Source: Pseudomonas taiwanensis | Lineage (GTDB): Bacteria > Pseudomonadota > Gammaproteobacteria > Pseudomonadales > Pseudomonadaceae | NCBI RefSeq assembly: GCF_013393345.1 | Contig: NZ_QJRF01000040.1 | Span: 1-64,000 of the forward strand | Length of the DNA: 64,000 bases | Reading direction: 5' to 3' | In this document: piece after piece, positions 55,852 through 64,000 of the stretch | Position numbering within the stretch: the stretch's first letter is position 1 | Layout of the letters: each line of letters opens with the position of its first letter | Notes under the pieces: model-generated | What the model was told of the DNA's origin: nothing | The model's database searches: none | The model's input: only the letters and a program-made list of their open reading frames with translations | Program-made: the position numbers and the translations under genes

Positions 55852-57831
55852 ATGCACCGACCCCTACGACGTCTCGCGGCCGCTGGCCTCTGCTTCACAC
55901 TGCTGGCCAGCGCTATCGCCCAGGCTGCACCAGTACCTGCCAAACCGGCCACCGAAACGACGCGTGCCGTCAACCAGGCTGTGCTGGACAAGTTGCCCTT
56001 CGCCGACCGCGAGGACTTTGCCAATGCCGAGCGCGGGTTCATCGCCAAGCCCGAGACGCTGACCATCAAGGACGCCAGCGGCAAGGTGGTCTGGGACCTG
56101 GAGAGTTACAAGAAATTCATCGCGCTGGACACCCCGGCACCTGACACCGTCAACCCCAGCCTCTGGCGCAATGCCCAGTTGAACGTGCAGTACGGCCTGT
56201 TCAAGGTGACCGACCGCATCTACCAGGTGCGTGGCTATGACGTCTCCAACATCACCTTCATCCAGGGTGACACCGGCTGGATCGTGTTCGACCCGCTGCT
56301 GAGCAAGGAAACTGCGAAAGCCGCCTTCGACCTGGTCACCGAGCATCTGGGCAAGAAGCCCGTGGTCGGGGTGGTCTACAGCCATTCCCACATCGACCAC
56401 TTCGGCGGCGTCCGCGGGATAGTCGACGAGGCCGACGTCAAGGCCGGCAAGGTGCGGATCGTCGCCCCCGAAGAGTTCTCCGAGCACGCCGTCAGCGAAA
56501 ACGTCATCGCTGGCAACGCCATGGCCCGCCGTGCGGTGTACATGTTCGGCGCGCTGCTGCCGCGCAATGCCCAGGGCGGTGTGAATGCCGGGCTCGGCCA
56601 GACCGTTTCGACCGGGACCACGTCGCTGATCCAGCCCACCGAATTCGTCTCGAAAACCGGCCAGGAAGTGACCATCGATGGCGTCCGGATGGTGTTCCAG
56701 ATGACCCCGGGTACCGAAGCGCCGGTGGAAATGCACACCTGGTTCCCGCAGTTCAAGGCGCTGTGGATGGCGGAGAACACGACCAACACCATGCACAACA
56801 TTGTGACCCTGCGCGGCGCGCAGGTGCGCGATGCCCTGCAATGGTCCAAATACATCGGCGAAGCCATCGATCTCTACGGCGACCAGGCCGAAGTGAAGTT
56901 CCAGAGCCACCACTGGCCGGTCTGGGGCAACGCGCAGATCGACGATTACCTGAAGAAGCAGCGGGCCATCTACAAGTACATCCACGACCAGACCGTGCGC
57001 ATGATGAACGAGGGCCTGACCAGCGAAGAAATCGCCGAGGCGATCAAGCTGCCGCCGGAGCTGGAGTCCTTCTGGCCGGGGCGTGGCTACTACGGCACCC
57101 TCAAGCACAATTCCAAGGCGGTCTATCAGCGCTACATGGGCTGGTACGACGGCAACCCGGTGAACCTCGACAAGCTGCCGCCGCAGCCGGCGGCGAAGAA
57201 GTACGTCGAATACATGGGCGGCTCGGCCGAGGTGCTGAAGAAGGCCAGGGCTGACTTCGCCAAGGGCGAGTACCGCTGGGTGGCCGAAGCGGCGAAGCAG
57301 GTGGTGTTCGCCGAACCGGACAACACCGAGGCCAAGAACCTGATGGCTGATGCTTTCGAGCAGATGGGCTACCAGGCCGAGTCCGGTCCCTGGCGTTCGG
57401 TTTACTTGCAGGGCGCCTATGAGCTGCGTAACGGCGTGCCGACCCTGGGCAACACGGTCACCGCCAGCCCGGACGTGATCCAGGCCATGACTCCGGAAAT
57501 GCTCTTCGACTACCTGGCCGTGCGCCTGAATGGCGAGCGCGCGGCGGGCAAGAAGCTGGTGCTCAACTTTAACTTCACCGACCTCGGCAAGCACTACGCC
57601 CTGACCGTGGAGAATGGCGTACTCACGTACGAGCCCACGGCCAGCGACAAGGCTGATGTGGGCCTGACCATGCGCAAGGGCACTCTGGAAGACATCCAGC
57701 TGGGCAAGGCGACCCTGGAGCAGAAAGTGGCCTCTGGTGAGCTGAAATTCGACGGTCGCCAGCAGGCCTTTGGTGAGTTCATGGGGTTGCTCGACACGTT
57801 CAACTTCTGGTTCAACATCGTCACGCCATGA
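55852..57831 (+). CDS. alkyl sulfatase, SdsA1-like (metallo-beta-lactamase fold)
   Basis: A 659-residue exported sulfatase; SdsA1 of P. aeruginosa has about 658. The signal peptide is LAAAGLCFTLLASAIAQAA. The metallo-beta-lactamase domain has the binuclear zinc motif YSHSHIDHFGG, then MWMAENTTNTMHN and FQSHHWPVWGN. An alpha-helical dimerisation region follows and an SCP2-like C-terminal domain (GKKLVLNFNFTDLGKHYALTVENG). It splits primary alkyl sulfates such as dodecyl sulfate into alcohol and sulfate in the periplasm. GAGGAAG precedes the ATG at 55852. Confidence 0.94.
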   Translation: MHRPLRRLAAAGLCFTLLASAIAQAAPVPAKPATETTRAVNQAVLDKLPFADREDFANAERGFIAKPETLTIKDASGKVVWDLESYKKFIALDTPAPDTVNPSLWRNAQLNVQYGLFKVTDRIYQVRGYDVSNITFIQGDTGWIVFDPLLSKETAKAAFDLVTEHLGKKPVVGVVYSHSHIDHFGGVRGIVDEADVKAGKVRIVAPEEFSEHAVSENVIAGNAMARRAVYMFGALLPRNAQGGVNAGLGQTVSTGTTSLIQPTEFVSKTGQEVTIDGVRMVFQMTPGTEAPVEMHTWFPQFKALWMAENTTNTMHNIVTLRGAQVRDALQWSKYIGEAIDLYGDQAEVKFQSHHWPVWGNAQIDDYLKKQRAIYKYIHDQTVRMMNEGLTSEEIAEAIKLPPELESFWPGRGYYGTLKHNSKAVYQRYMGWYDGNPVNLDKLPPQPAAKKYVEYMGGSAEVLKKARADFAKGEYRWVAEAAKQVVFAEPDNTEAKNLMADAFEQMGYQAESGPWRSVYLQGAYELRNGVPTLGNTVTASPDVIQAMTPEMLFDYLAVRLNGERAAGKKLVLNFNFTDLGKHYALTVENGVLTYEPTASDKADVGLTMRKGTLEDIQLGKATLEQKVASGELKFDGRQQAFGEFMGLLDTFNFWFNIVTP

Positions 57832-58328
57832 GGCTCGCGACAGTCGGTCTGGCGGCGCTGCTATGCAGCGTCGCCCCGGCCAGCCTGGCCTGCGGCTACG
57901 ACGGCATGGCAATGGACCTGAGCCTGGCGCACCCGGCGTCGCTGGGGGTGGCGCTTGCCGTCAACCAGGCCTATCAGGACAAGCTGATCGCCAAGCCCTT
58001 GCCGCTGCCCGGCGGCTTCGGCATGCGCCGCGCCCTCAAGGCCCTGGATCGTGTTGCCAACCTGCTGCCGCCGAGCGGGGAAGACTTCAGCCTGCTGTTG
58101 GTGGAGCCAGGGCTGTGGACGCGCTTCGAGCTACGCGATGGCCATTGGCGGTTTACCCCGCACACCGTCGCTCCGGCCGCAGGCGAGAACGCGGTAATAG
58201 TCGGGGAGGGGATTCTGCTGGCGTTGCTGGATGGCAAGCTGAACGGGCCGCAGGCCCTGGAGCGTGGGTTGGTGCATATGGAAGGCAACCTTCAGGCTTG
58301 GCCGTCGGGCTCAACGTCGAACATGTAG
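57828..58328 (+). CDS. small exported SCP2-like hypothetical protein
   Basis: A 166-residue protein that overlaps the sulfatase stop by four bases (ATGA), so it is translationally coupled. The signal peptide MRLATVGLAALLCSVAPASLA is followed by Cys (ACGYDG). The C-terminal NAVIVGEGILLALLDGKLNGPQALERGLVHMEGN resembles the end of SCP2-type lipid-binding domains such as that in SdsA1. It may bind or hand over the released fatty alcohol, but this is inference. Its TAG stop is part of the following REP sequence (GTAGGAGCG), a sign that the REP trimmed or defined the gene end. Confidence 0.7.
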   Translation: MRLATVGLAALLCSVAPASLACGYDGMAMDLSLAHPASLGVALAVNQAYQDKLIAKPLPLPGGFGMRRALKALDRVANLLPPSGEDFSLLLVEPGLWTRFELRDGHWRFTPHTVAPAAGENAVIVGEGILLALLDGKLNGPQALERGLVHMEGNLQAWPSGSTSNM

Positions 58329-58405
58329 GAGCGAGGGGGGCGCCGAGTTCTTGCTCGCGAACAGCCCGGGCGCGATCTTTTTCGCGAGCAAGCTCGCTCC
58401 TACAA
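58324..58405. repeat. REP pair with a 14-nt insertion in the left arm
   Basis: The right arm (to 58405) is a standard REP core. The left arm TGTAGGAGCGAG is interrupted by a 14-nt insertion (58336-58349, GC-rich) before CTTGCTCGCGAA continues. The arms face each other. Confidence 0.8.
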
Positions 58406-58665
58406 ACAGCATGGGTTTCGCAAGCTCAACCCATCCTACGTTGCTGCGAATTGAGGGTGTTATCAGGCCCGTGCGGAACTTGAATAACACGGCCGTTCGT
58501 CCATTACTGGGAAAAACATGAAACCACCGGCTGTGCTTGTTACTCAGTGAGAGTGTCAGCCACATGGTCATCTTTCCCGCTTTGCCAGGATCGGTAGCCG
58601 CTACGGCCGGGGAGTCATATGCCAACGAGCGCGCTTTCGCTTGCTCGCCAACTGAGGAGGTGCAT
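58329..58665. other. intergenic region with repeats
   Basis: 337 bp: the interrupted REP pair, a copy of the dispersed 38-bp repeat (58408-58445), then about 200 bp that must hold the promoter of the DUF2795 gene. The region 58446-58660 shows no clear promoter hexamers. Confidence 0.55.
58408..58445. repeat. dispersed repeat, copy 2 (GGGTTTCGC / CAACCCATCCTACG family)
   Basis: Nearly identical to 18961-18998 (about two differences over 38 bp). It lies next to the REP pair. Confidence 0.72.
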
Positions 58666-58860
58666 ATGCCCAGGAAGCCCCCGACCAACTTGGCGTCCTT
58701 TCTCAAGGGCATGCACTTTCCCGCTGGCCGGGCCCAGATGATCGAGTGCGCTCGGCAACAGGGGGTTCCCCCGAAGGTGATGGAGGCATTGGAAAGCCTG
58801 CCGGACCAGGAGTACCAGAGCATGGCGGACGTGATGCAAGGATACTGCGCCGCCGAATGA
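58666..58860 (+). CDS. DUF2795-family small protein
   Basis: A 64-residue protein with an excellent ribosome binding site (TGAGGAGGTGC). The sequence PRKPPTNLASFLKGMHFPAGRAQMIECARQ and ALESLPDQEYQSMADVMQGY matches the DUF2795 pattern: 'FL.G..FP....L...A....AP..V...L..LPD..Y.S..DV'. No function is established for the family. It lies 66 bp before the ClpP-like gene and may be co-transcribed. Confidence 0.8.
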   Translation: MPRKPPTNLASFLKGMHFPAGRAQMIECARQQGVPPKVMEALESLPDQEYQSMADVMQGYCAAE

Positions 58861-58926
58861 CCGGCGTTGCGCCATCCCCGCGGTGGCGGTGGGAAGTCGC
58901 GGGAGGCGGTCCGCCAGGAGAGCGAC

Positions 58927-59478
58927 GTGAAAACTCATATCGTGCATTTCACGGCCCCGATCAACTCGTACACCTGTGGCCAGTTGATCGACAAATGTAC
59001 CCAGGCGATCCAGCAAGGCGCTGACGAACTGGTCATCAAGATCGCGACCATGGGGGGGGAGTGCAGCTATGGCTTCTCCCTGTACAACTTCCTCATTGGG
59101 CTGCCAGTGCCGGTCAAGACGCACAACCTCGGCACGGTCGAATCCATGGGAAACATCATCTTCCTCGCCGGCGAGTACCGGACGGCCTGCCATTACAGCA
59201 AGTTTCTCCTGCACCCCTTCCACTGGACCTTGAATGGCGCGGTCGACCACGCGCGCATCTCCGAATATGCGATGAGCCTCGACTACGACCTGCTGCTGTA
59301 CTCCAGCATTGTCGACGAGCGCACCCGAGGAGCCGCTACGCCGATCAATGTCCTGGAATGCCTGACGGCGTCCCCGAAGATTCTCAATGCGGAGGACGCG
59401 CTCGAAGCCGGGCTGATCCACGCGGTCGACTGCATCGGCATGCCGCCCGAGTCGGTGAGCTGGTGCGTGCATTCCTGA
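58927..59478 (+). CDS. ClpP-like serine protease
   Basis: A 183-residue protein of the ClpP/crotonase-fold protease family. The GTG start at 58927 is chosen because AGGAG lies six bases upstream and the sequence begins directly with the family's first strand. The nucleophile is Ser73 in GTVESMGNIIFLAG, and the His is one of those in SKFLLHPFHW (96 or 99), about 25 residues later as in ClpP. A Thr/Gly-rich oxyanion loop TMGGECSYG precedes it. It lacks the ClpP processing propeptide. The role is unknown; no ClpX/A partner is adjacent. Confidence 0.82.
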   Translation: MKTHIVHFTAPINSYTCGQLIDKCTQAIQQGADELVIKIATMGGECSYGFSLYNFLIGLPVPVKTHNLGTVESMGNIIFLAGEYRTACHYSKFLLHPFHWTLNGAVDHARISEYAMSLDYDLLLYSSIVDERTRGAATPINVLECLTASPKILNAEDALEAGLIHAVDCIGMPPESVSWCVHS

Positions 59479-59506
59479 TGGCTCTGCACGCTCGTGAAGC
59501 CGAACA

Positions 59507-59530
59507 TGTAGGAGCGAGCTTGCTCGCGAA
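59507..59530. repeat. single REP arm
   Basis: TGTAGGAGCGAGCTTGCTCGCGAA without a facing partner, between the converging ClpP-like and ligase genes. Confidence 0.85.
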
Positions 59531-59574
59531 CAGCCGAAGGCTGACCCGAAGGGCGCTCGGCCAGCCTGACCCGC

Positions 59575-62124
59575 TCAGACCATCCCCAGCCGCTTGCGCA
59601 TGGCCTTGGTAATGGTCTGACGGTTCGCCTCGAAGTCCGCCCAGGGCGATTCGCCGGCTTCGTCCAGACGTTTGCGCAGGTTTCGGATGGTCCAGTCATG
59701 GGCGCCCTTGAGTCCACCGAGCTCTTCGAAGAACACCGGCACGGAAACCGGTAACCCTTCGCGCGCCCGCGCCGAATAGGCGGCGACAGTCGTCGCGCCC
59801 AGGCCGTTGCGCAGATAGTCGATGAAGATCTTGCCCACGCGGTTCTTCGGGCCGGACTTGGCCGAGAACCGTTGCGGCAGGTGTCGGGCCATGTGGGTGG
59901 CAATGGCGTGGCTGAAAGCCTTCACCTGGTCCCAGTCCTCCTTGGGCTTCAGCGGGACCACCAGGTGCATGCCCTTGCCGCCGCTGGTCTTGAGGAATGC
60001 CCGGAGTCCCAGTTCATCCAGCACGGTCAGCACCAGTTGGGTCGCCTCGACCATGGCTTTCCACGGCAACGCCGGGTCCGGGTCGAGATCGAGGATGAAG
60101 CGGTCGGGATGGGCGAGATCGGTACTGGTGGCGTTCCAGGTATGCAGCTCGACCGTGCCCATCTGCACTGCGCCGACCAGCGCCTCGACACTGTTGATCA
60201 CCATGGCGGGCTGGCCTGCACGGGATTTCTCCAGCACCTCCAGGGCGTCTATGCCAAGGTTTTCGCCGCTCTTCTGGAAGAAGTGCTCGCCAGCGATGCC
60301 ATCGGGCGCCCGTACCAGTGCGACGGGCCGGTCCCGCAGTTCGGGCAGCAACCAGTCGGCGATCTCCGCGTAATACTCGACCAGCTCCAGTTTGCTGGCG
60401 CCAATGCTGGCGTCGATGATCCGCTCGGGATGGGTGATGCGGAATTTCCCCGCCGTCTTTCGGGCGGGTTCCTTCGCTGGGCTCGCTTTGCCGCCGGGTT
60501 TCGTGGGCACTACATGGCTGGCTTTCTCGCGAGTAATGGCGCTGGCCGGTTTATCGCTGCGCAGCCCATGGAACACCGCGTGGCGCACGAGCCCCTCGCG
60601 GGTCATCTCGGCAAAGGAGACTTCGGCCAGCAGCTCGGGCTTCAGCCAATGCACGCCCCTCACTTCGCTTCCGGTAGGGGGATGGGCGAGCGGCGATTTC
60701 TTCACCTCCAGGGGCTTCATCCGGGCCTGCACCCGCGCGAGGCTCGCCTGATCGAAGCCGGTGCCTACCTTGCCGGCATAGCGCAGCTCGCCGCTGTCCT
60801 CGTCGTGAAGCGCCAGGAGAAGCGCACCGAAGTGGCTGCGGCTGCCCTTGGGTTCGGTATGGCCGACGATCACGAATTCCTGGCGCTGCTTGCACTTGAG
60901 CTTGATCCAGTCCGGGCTGCGACGGGATTGGTAGAGGCTCCCCGCGCGTTTGCCGATCAGTCCTTCCAGTTTCATCCGGCAGGCGCTTTCCAACAGGGAC
61001 TCGGGGTCCTCGGAGAGATCGGCCGAGTAGCGCAAAGGCGAGTCCTCGTTGTGCTCCAGCAACTTTTCCAGGGCAGCGCGCCGTTGTTCCAGGGGCACGC
61101 CCCGCAGGTCCTTGCCATCGAGGTAGAGCAAGTCGAAGACGTAGTAGAGGATGGCCTCGCTGCGTGCCGTCTCGAAGGCGTTCTGCAAGGCCTGGAAGTC
61201 CGGTGTGCCGTCCTCGTCTGTGACAATCGCCTCGCCATCCAGCCACGCGCTGTCCAGCGCCAATCCCGCCAGGGCCTTGGCCTGGCGAGGCAGCTTGGCG
61301 GTCCAGTCCTTGCCATTGCGGGTGAGCAACTGCACCTCGCCATCCTCGATGCGGGCGAGCAGTCGGTAACCGTCGAACTTGACTTCATAGCGCCAGTCCC
61401 CGGTCGGCGGCCCGTCTACGAGGGTGGCCAGCTGGGGCTTGATGGTCTCGGGTAGTGCCGCTGCAACGCTTCCTGCCAGGGCTTTCTCCCGGGGCTGTTT
61501 GTTTGCCGCCTTGCGCGGCTGCTTGGGTGCCTTCTTTCCTTTCGCCTTGGGCAGTAGGGTACGTTCGCTGAGGACGCTCTCCGGACGCGCTTCGGTAATG
61601 TCCAGTTCACTCTCGGGTTGGGCGGCATCGTCGCGGTGCTTGATGAGGAACCATTGCTCCTGCTTGCCCGGCATGTGCGTCCGCACCAGGTTCCAGATAC
61701 CGCTGAGTTTTTCGCCACGCAGTTCGAACTTCAGCTTGCCCTTGGCATAACCGGCGATGGGATCGTCCTGGGGAATCCAGATGCCCCGGTCCCAGACGAT
61801 GACGTCGCCGGCACCATAATGGCCCTCCGGGATGTGTCCTTCGAAGTCGGCGTAATCCAGCGGGTGGTCTTCGACATGGATCGCAAGGCGCTTCGCCTGC
61901 GGGTCCAGGCTGGGGCCCTTGGGCACTGCCCAGCTCTTGAGCGTGCCGTCCAGTTCCAGGCGGAAGTCGTAGTGCAGGCGCGTGGCGGCGTGCTTCTGGA
62001 TGCAGTACTGCAATGCCCCGGCGGGTTCTTTGCGTTTCCCCCGCGCACGGCGTGGCTGGCCGGCCGGTTCCGGGGTGGCATCGAAGTCGCGCTTGCGCTT
62101 GTAGTCGTCGAGAGCATCAGTCAC
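59575..62124 (-). CDS. ligD: ATP-dependent DNA ligase D (PE-LIG-POL)
   Basis: An 849-residue multidomain non-homologous end-joining enzyme in the Pseudomonas order. Phosphoesterase domain ~40-150 (LHYDFRLELDGTLKSWAVPKG, HVEDHPLDYADFEG). Ligase ~215-520 with adenylated Lys in YEVKFDGYR (~248) and LDGEAIV. Primase/polymerase ~555-849 with the catalytic acidic motif ILDLDPDPALPWKAM and GGKGMHLVVPL. It processes and seals broken DNA ends with Ku. No ku gene is in the window. The leftward gene faces the ClpP-like gene. Confidence 0.96.
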   Translation of the reverse strand: MTDALDDYKRKRDFDATPEPAGQPRRARGKRKEPAGALQYCIQKHAATRLHYDFRLELDGTLKSWAVPKGPSLDPQAKRLAIHVEDHPLDYADFEGHIPEGHYGAGDVIVWDRGIWIPQDDPIAGYAKGKLKFELRGEKLSGIWNLVRTHMPGKQEQWFLIKHRDDAAQPESELDITEARPESVLSERTLLPKAKGKKAPKQPRKAANKQPREKALAGSVAAALPETIKPQLATLVDGPPTGDWRYEVKFDGYRLLARIEDGEVQLLTRNGKDWTAKLPRQAKALAGLALDSAWLDGEAIVTDEDGTPDFQALQNAFETARSEAILYYVFDLLYLDGKDLRGVPLEQRRAALEKLLEHNEDSPLRYSADLSEDPESLLESACRMKLEGLIGKRAGSLYQSRRSPDWIKLKCKQRQEFVIVGHTEPKGSRSHFGALLLALHDEDSGELRYAGKVGTGFDQASLARVQARMKPLEVKKSPLAHPPTGSEVRGVHWLKPELLAEVSFAEMTREGLVRHAVFHGLRSDKPASAITREKASHVVPTKPGGKASPAKEPARKTAGKFRITHPERIIDASIGASKLELVEYYAEIADWLLPELRDRPVALVRAPDGIAGEHFFQKSGENLGIDALEVLEKSRAGQPAMVINSVEALVGAVQMGTVELHTWNATSTDLAHPDRFILDLDPDPALPWKAMVEATQLVLTVLDELGLRAFLKTSGGKGMHLVVPLKPKEDWDQVKAFSHAIATHMARHLPQRFSAKSGPKNRVGKIFIDYLRNGLGATTVAAYSARAREGLPVSVPVFFEELGGLKGAHDWTIRNLRKRLDEAGESPWADFEANRQTITKAMRKRLGMV

Positions 62125-62197
62125 GGCGGGCCTCCTGATTGAGGAGAGGCAAGGCGCTCGATAAGGTTCAGGCTGATTCGCGAATGGCGAGGCGCAT

Positions 62198-63529
62198 CTA
62201 TTCCTTGTGATAACGGAGCAGGGGCTGCACGGTGACCCCGTGAATCAGGATGCTCATGGCCACCACGCTGAGCACCATGTCGCTGAGCAGGCGCCGTTCC
62301 AGCCCGGCGGGGCCTTCATTGAGGACGAAGCAGAGGTAGAAGAGACTGCCGATGCCGCGTATGCCGAACCAGCCGATGAGCAGGCGGTGCGGCGGCGGAA
62401 TCCGTGGCGCATGGATAAACAGCATGACGGCGGCGGGGCGTACCAGCAGGAACAGGCCGATGGCGACGATCACCGCCTCCCAGCGCCAATGGGCGTAGAG
62501 GAGGGCGCCGAGCAGGGTGACCAGCAGCACTTCCAGGGCGCGTTCCAGCAGATTGCCGAAGGCGAGGATATCCACCATCAGCGCGCTGGCTGCAATCTGC
62601 GGATGGCGTTCCTTGTCATCGCCGAACTCGATGATCGCCTGGCCATGGCTCGGCTCGCGATTCTCCGCGCCGAGGGTACATTCTTCCGCCGGAACCGCGC
62701 CGCTGGTCCCGACTTCGGCCTGCCGCATCCCCAGCCCCGCCGCGAAGGTGCCGAGGAATCCCCAGGCACCGATGCTTTCGGTCGCGACGTAGGAAAGGGC
62801 GATGACCGCCAGGGCAAGGAAGGTGTTGGGCGAAACCGCCATGTCCGTATGCCGCGCGCGCAGGTGGATGCCCAGTTGCCCAACCAGACGCCCGAACCAG
62901 AAACCGAGCAGAAGACCCGCCGGAATCGCCCAGAGCACGTAGCGCAGCAGCCAGATCAGCGCCTCCTCGGTCGGCACGTTGGCGGGTGTTTCAAAGGCGA
63001 GGAGCATCAACCCGGCCATCACGAAAGGGAAGGCGATGCCGTCGTTCAGGCCTGCTTCGCCGGTGAGGGCGAAGCGCATCGGATCGGTATCGCCCGCGTC
63101 GTTCACCTGGATCAGGTTGGCCAGCACCGGGTCAGTGGGCGAGAGAATGGCGGCCAGCAGCAGGGAGAGTCCGGGACTAAGATCCAGCGCGAAGTGCAGG
63201 AACACGGCAAGGCCGAGGATTGTTGCGACCAGTACTGGCCCGGCCAGCAACCCAGCCGGCCGCCATTCGGGTGCGCGAAAGGGCAGGCGTAGCCTCAGAC
63301 CGGAAAGAAACAGCGAGATCAGCACCGTCGCTTCCACCAGATGTTCCAGCCAGGGGCCGACGGTAAGCACATCTTCCCCCCACAGCCCGAGGCCAGCCGG
63401 TCCTATGAACAGGCCGAACAGCAGGTAGAGGGCGGAGGTGGAGATCGGCAGGAGCCGGACATAGGCGGAAGCGAGACCCACGATGAGCAGAATGCTGCCC
63501 AGTACCAGCATCCACAGGAAGAACGTCAT
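62198..63529 (-). CDS. cation:proton antiporter (CPA1/NhaP-like)
   Basis: A 443-residue membrane protein with about twelve helices. The ND motif of the electroneutral CPA1 group is in FALTGEAGLNDGIAFPF; LAAILSPTDPVLANL and WGFLGTFAAGLGMRQ are conserved core segments. A hydrophilic loop (~280-310) is Glu/Asp-rich. It exchanges Na+ or K+ for H+ across the inner membrane, for pH or osmotic balance. It is 73 bp upstream of ligD in the same direction; no functional link is apparent. Confidence 0.9.
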   Translation of the reverse strand: MTFFLWMLVLGSILLIVGLASAYVRLLPISTSALYLLFGLFIGPAGLGLWGEDVLTVGPWLEHLVEATVLISLFLSGLRLRLPFRAPEWRPAGLLAGPVLVATILGLAVFLHFALDLSPGLSLLLAAILSPTDPVLANLIQVNDAGDTDPMRFALTGEAGLNDGIAFPFVMAGLMLLAFETPANVPTEEALIWLLRYVLWAIPAGLLLGFWFGRLVGQLGIHLRARHTDMAVSPNTFLALAVIALSYVATESIGAWGFLGTFAAGLGMRQAEVGTSGAVPAEECTLGAENREPSHGQAIIEFGDDKERHPQIAASALMVDILAFGNLLERALEVLLVTLLGALLYAHWRWEAVIVAIGLFLLVRPAAVMLFIHAPRIPPPHRLLIGWFGIRGIGSLFYLCFVLNEGPAGLERRLLSDMVLSVVAMSILIHGVTVQPLLRYHKE

Positions 63530-63559
63530 GGTGAATGGGCTACGCCTGGCGCGAAGCGG

Positions 63560-64000
63560 TCAGCTCAGCGGGTGGGCAGCTGCCAGCGCCTGGGCTTGTT
63601 GCAGGCGGTGCACGAAAACCGGTAGCGCGGTGCGGGCGAAATCCTGCAGTTCCAGGTCATCGATATCCTCGGCCGAATCCAGCAAGGCCACTACGGCCTC
63701 GTTGGCGGCGACCTGGCTGGTAGCAAAAGCGGCATCGAAGCGTTCGGGTTCGATACTTTGCAACTCGGTCAGCTCCGTGCCAGCGCCCGACTCGCAGAGG
63801 AATTGCGGGCATTTGCGCCCGGCCAGGGACTGCAGGGCGCCGCTGACGCGGCACTGCTCCACCATGGCGACCATGGCGAAGGCGCGAACATCGGCGGAGG
63901 GGCTTTTCTGCAGGGCGATCTCGGCGGCTTGCATACCGACTTCGCCAGCAGCGAGCGCCTGGGCACAGAAGGCTCCGGATTCGGGGTCGATTTCAGTAAC
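63560..64000 (-). CDS. DUF4142-like protein (5' end outside window)
   Basis: At least 146 residues. The visible part is helical, with DUF4142-type features: FCAQALAAGEVGMQAAEIALQKSPSADVRAFAMVAMVEQC and the repeated pattern around ERFDAAFATSQVAANEAVVALL. The reading frame continues past the window edge, so start and any signal peptide are unseen; an internal ATG (63934) is probably not the true start. The family is usually periplasmic and ferritin-like in shape, of unknown function. It ends 30 bp before the antiporter gene. Confidence 0.65.
   Translation of the reverse strand, partial: VTEIDPESGAFCAQALAAGEVGMQAAEIALQKSPSADVRAFAMVAMVEQCRVSGALQSLAGRKCPQFLCESGAGTELTELQSIEPERFDAAFATSQVAANEAVVALLDSAEDIDDLELQDFARTALPVFVHRLQQAQALAAAHPLS

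Noticed and set aside
55864-57912. 682-codon frame antisense to the alkyl sulfatase
   Set aside because: It is a mirror of the sulfatase gene, with no recognisable domain or ribosome binding site.

Overview
The window is a chromosomal segment of a high-GC gammaproteobacterium, almost certainly a Pseudomonas. The evidence is a complete alginate operon in the classical Pseudomonas order (algD-alg8-alg44-algK-algE-algG-algX-algL-algI-algJ-algF-algA), a glutamylpolyamine operon, a DNA ligase D of the PE-LIG-POL type, and the Pseudomonas REP palindrome (core GTAGGAGCGAGCTTGCTCGCGAA) at four places. I cannot name the species. No rRNA, tRNA, CRISPR array, prophage or transposase gene is visible.

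Left part (1-7.1 kb): a leftward catabolic cluster encodes an AraC/FeaR-like regulator, an acyl-CoA-dehydrogenase-fold flavoprotein with the hallmark residues of nitroalkane oxidase, a MetA-pathway-type outer-membrane protein and a phenylacetaldehyde-dehydrogenase-like aldehyde dehydrogenase. Beyond it an HxlR regulator is divergent from a quinone-oxidoreductase/RidA pair. From 7.3 to 19 kb lie a very large orphan hybrid sensor (degenerate kinase, AAA ATPase, GAF, PAS, histidine kinase) and a DapF-like protein with both catalytic cysteines replaced by serine. Next come an exported acetoacetate-decarboxylase-family protein, a MerR regulator and an alpha/beta hydrolase; two near-identical 19-bp-spacer promoters link the last three. 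A glycine-zipper protein and a FadL-type porin follow. A small non-autonomous insertion element splits the terminator behind the glycine-zipper gene.

Middle part (19-36 kb): a BKACE (DUF849) enzyme plus TauD-type dioxygenase with a divergent AraC regulator; the glutamate-polyamine ligase / polyamine-binding protein / glutamylpolyamine oxidase operon; a non-canonical SRAP protein; and an amino-acid module. That module has a leftward APC permease and polar amino-acid ABC transporter, divergent from a MocR regulator, a DadA-like oxidase and a RidA imine deaminase. It looks like uptake, oxidation and imine clean-up of an amino acid, possibly a D-amino acid.

Alginate operon (36.4-52.5 kb): GDP-mannuronate supply (AlgA, AlgD), c-di-GMP-controlled polymerisation (Alg8/Alg44), periplasmic scaffold and modification (AlgK, AlgX, AlgG, AlgL), acetylation (AlgI, AlgJ, AlgF, AlgX) and export (AlgE). 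An AlgU-like promoter (GAACTT-N17-TCACA) lies about 250 bp upstream of algD, and a 10-bp hairpin separates algD from alg8.

Right part (53-64 kb): an AraC regulator is divergent from a GMC alcohol dehydrogenase, an SdsA-type alkyl sulfatase and a small exported SCP2-like protein. This fits stepwise use of alkyl sulfates: sulfatase to alcohol, then alcohol to aldehyde. Then follow REP elements, a DUF2795 protein, a ClpP-like protease, DNA ligase D, a cation/proton antiporter and an incomplete DUF4142-like protein.
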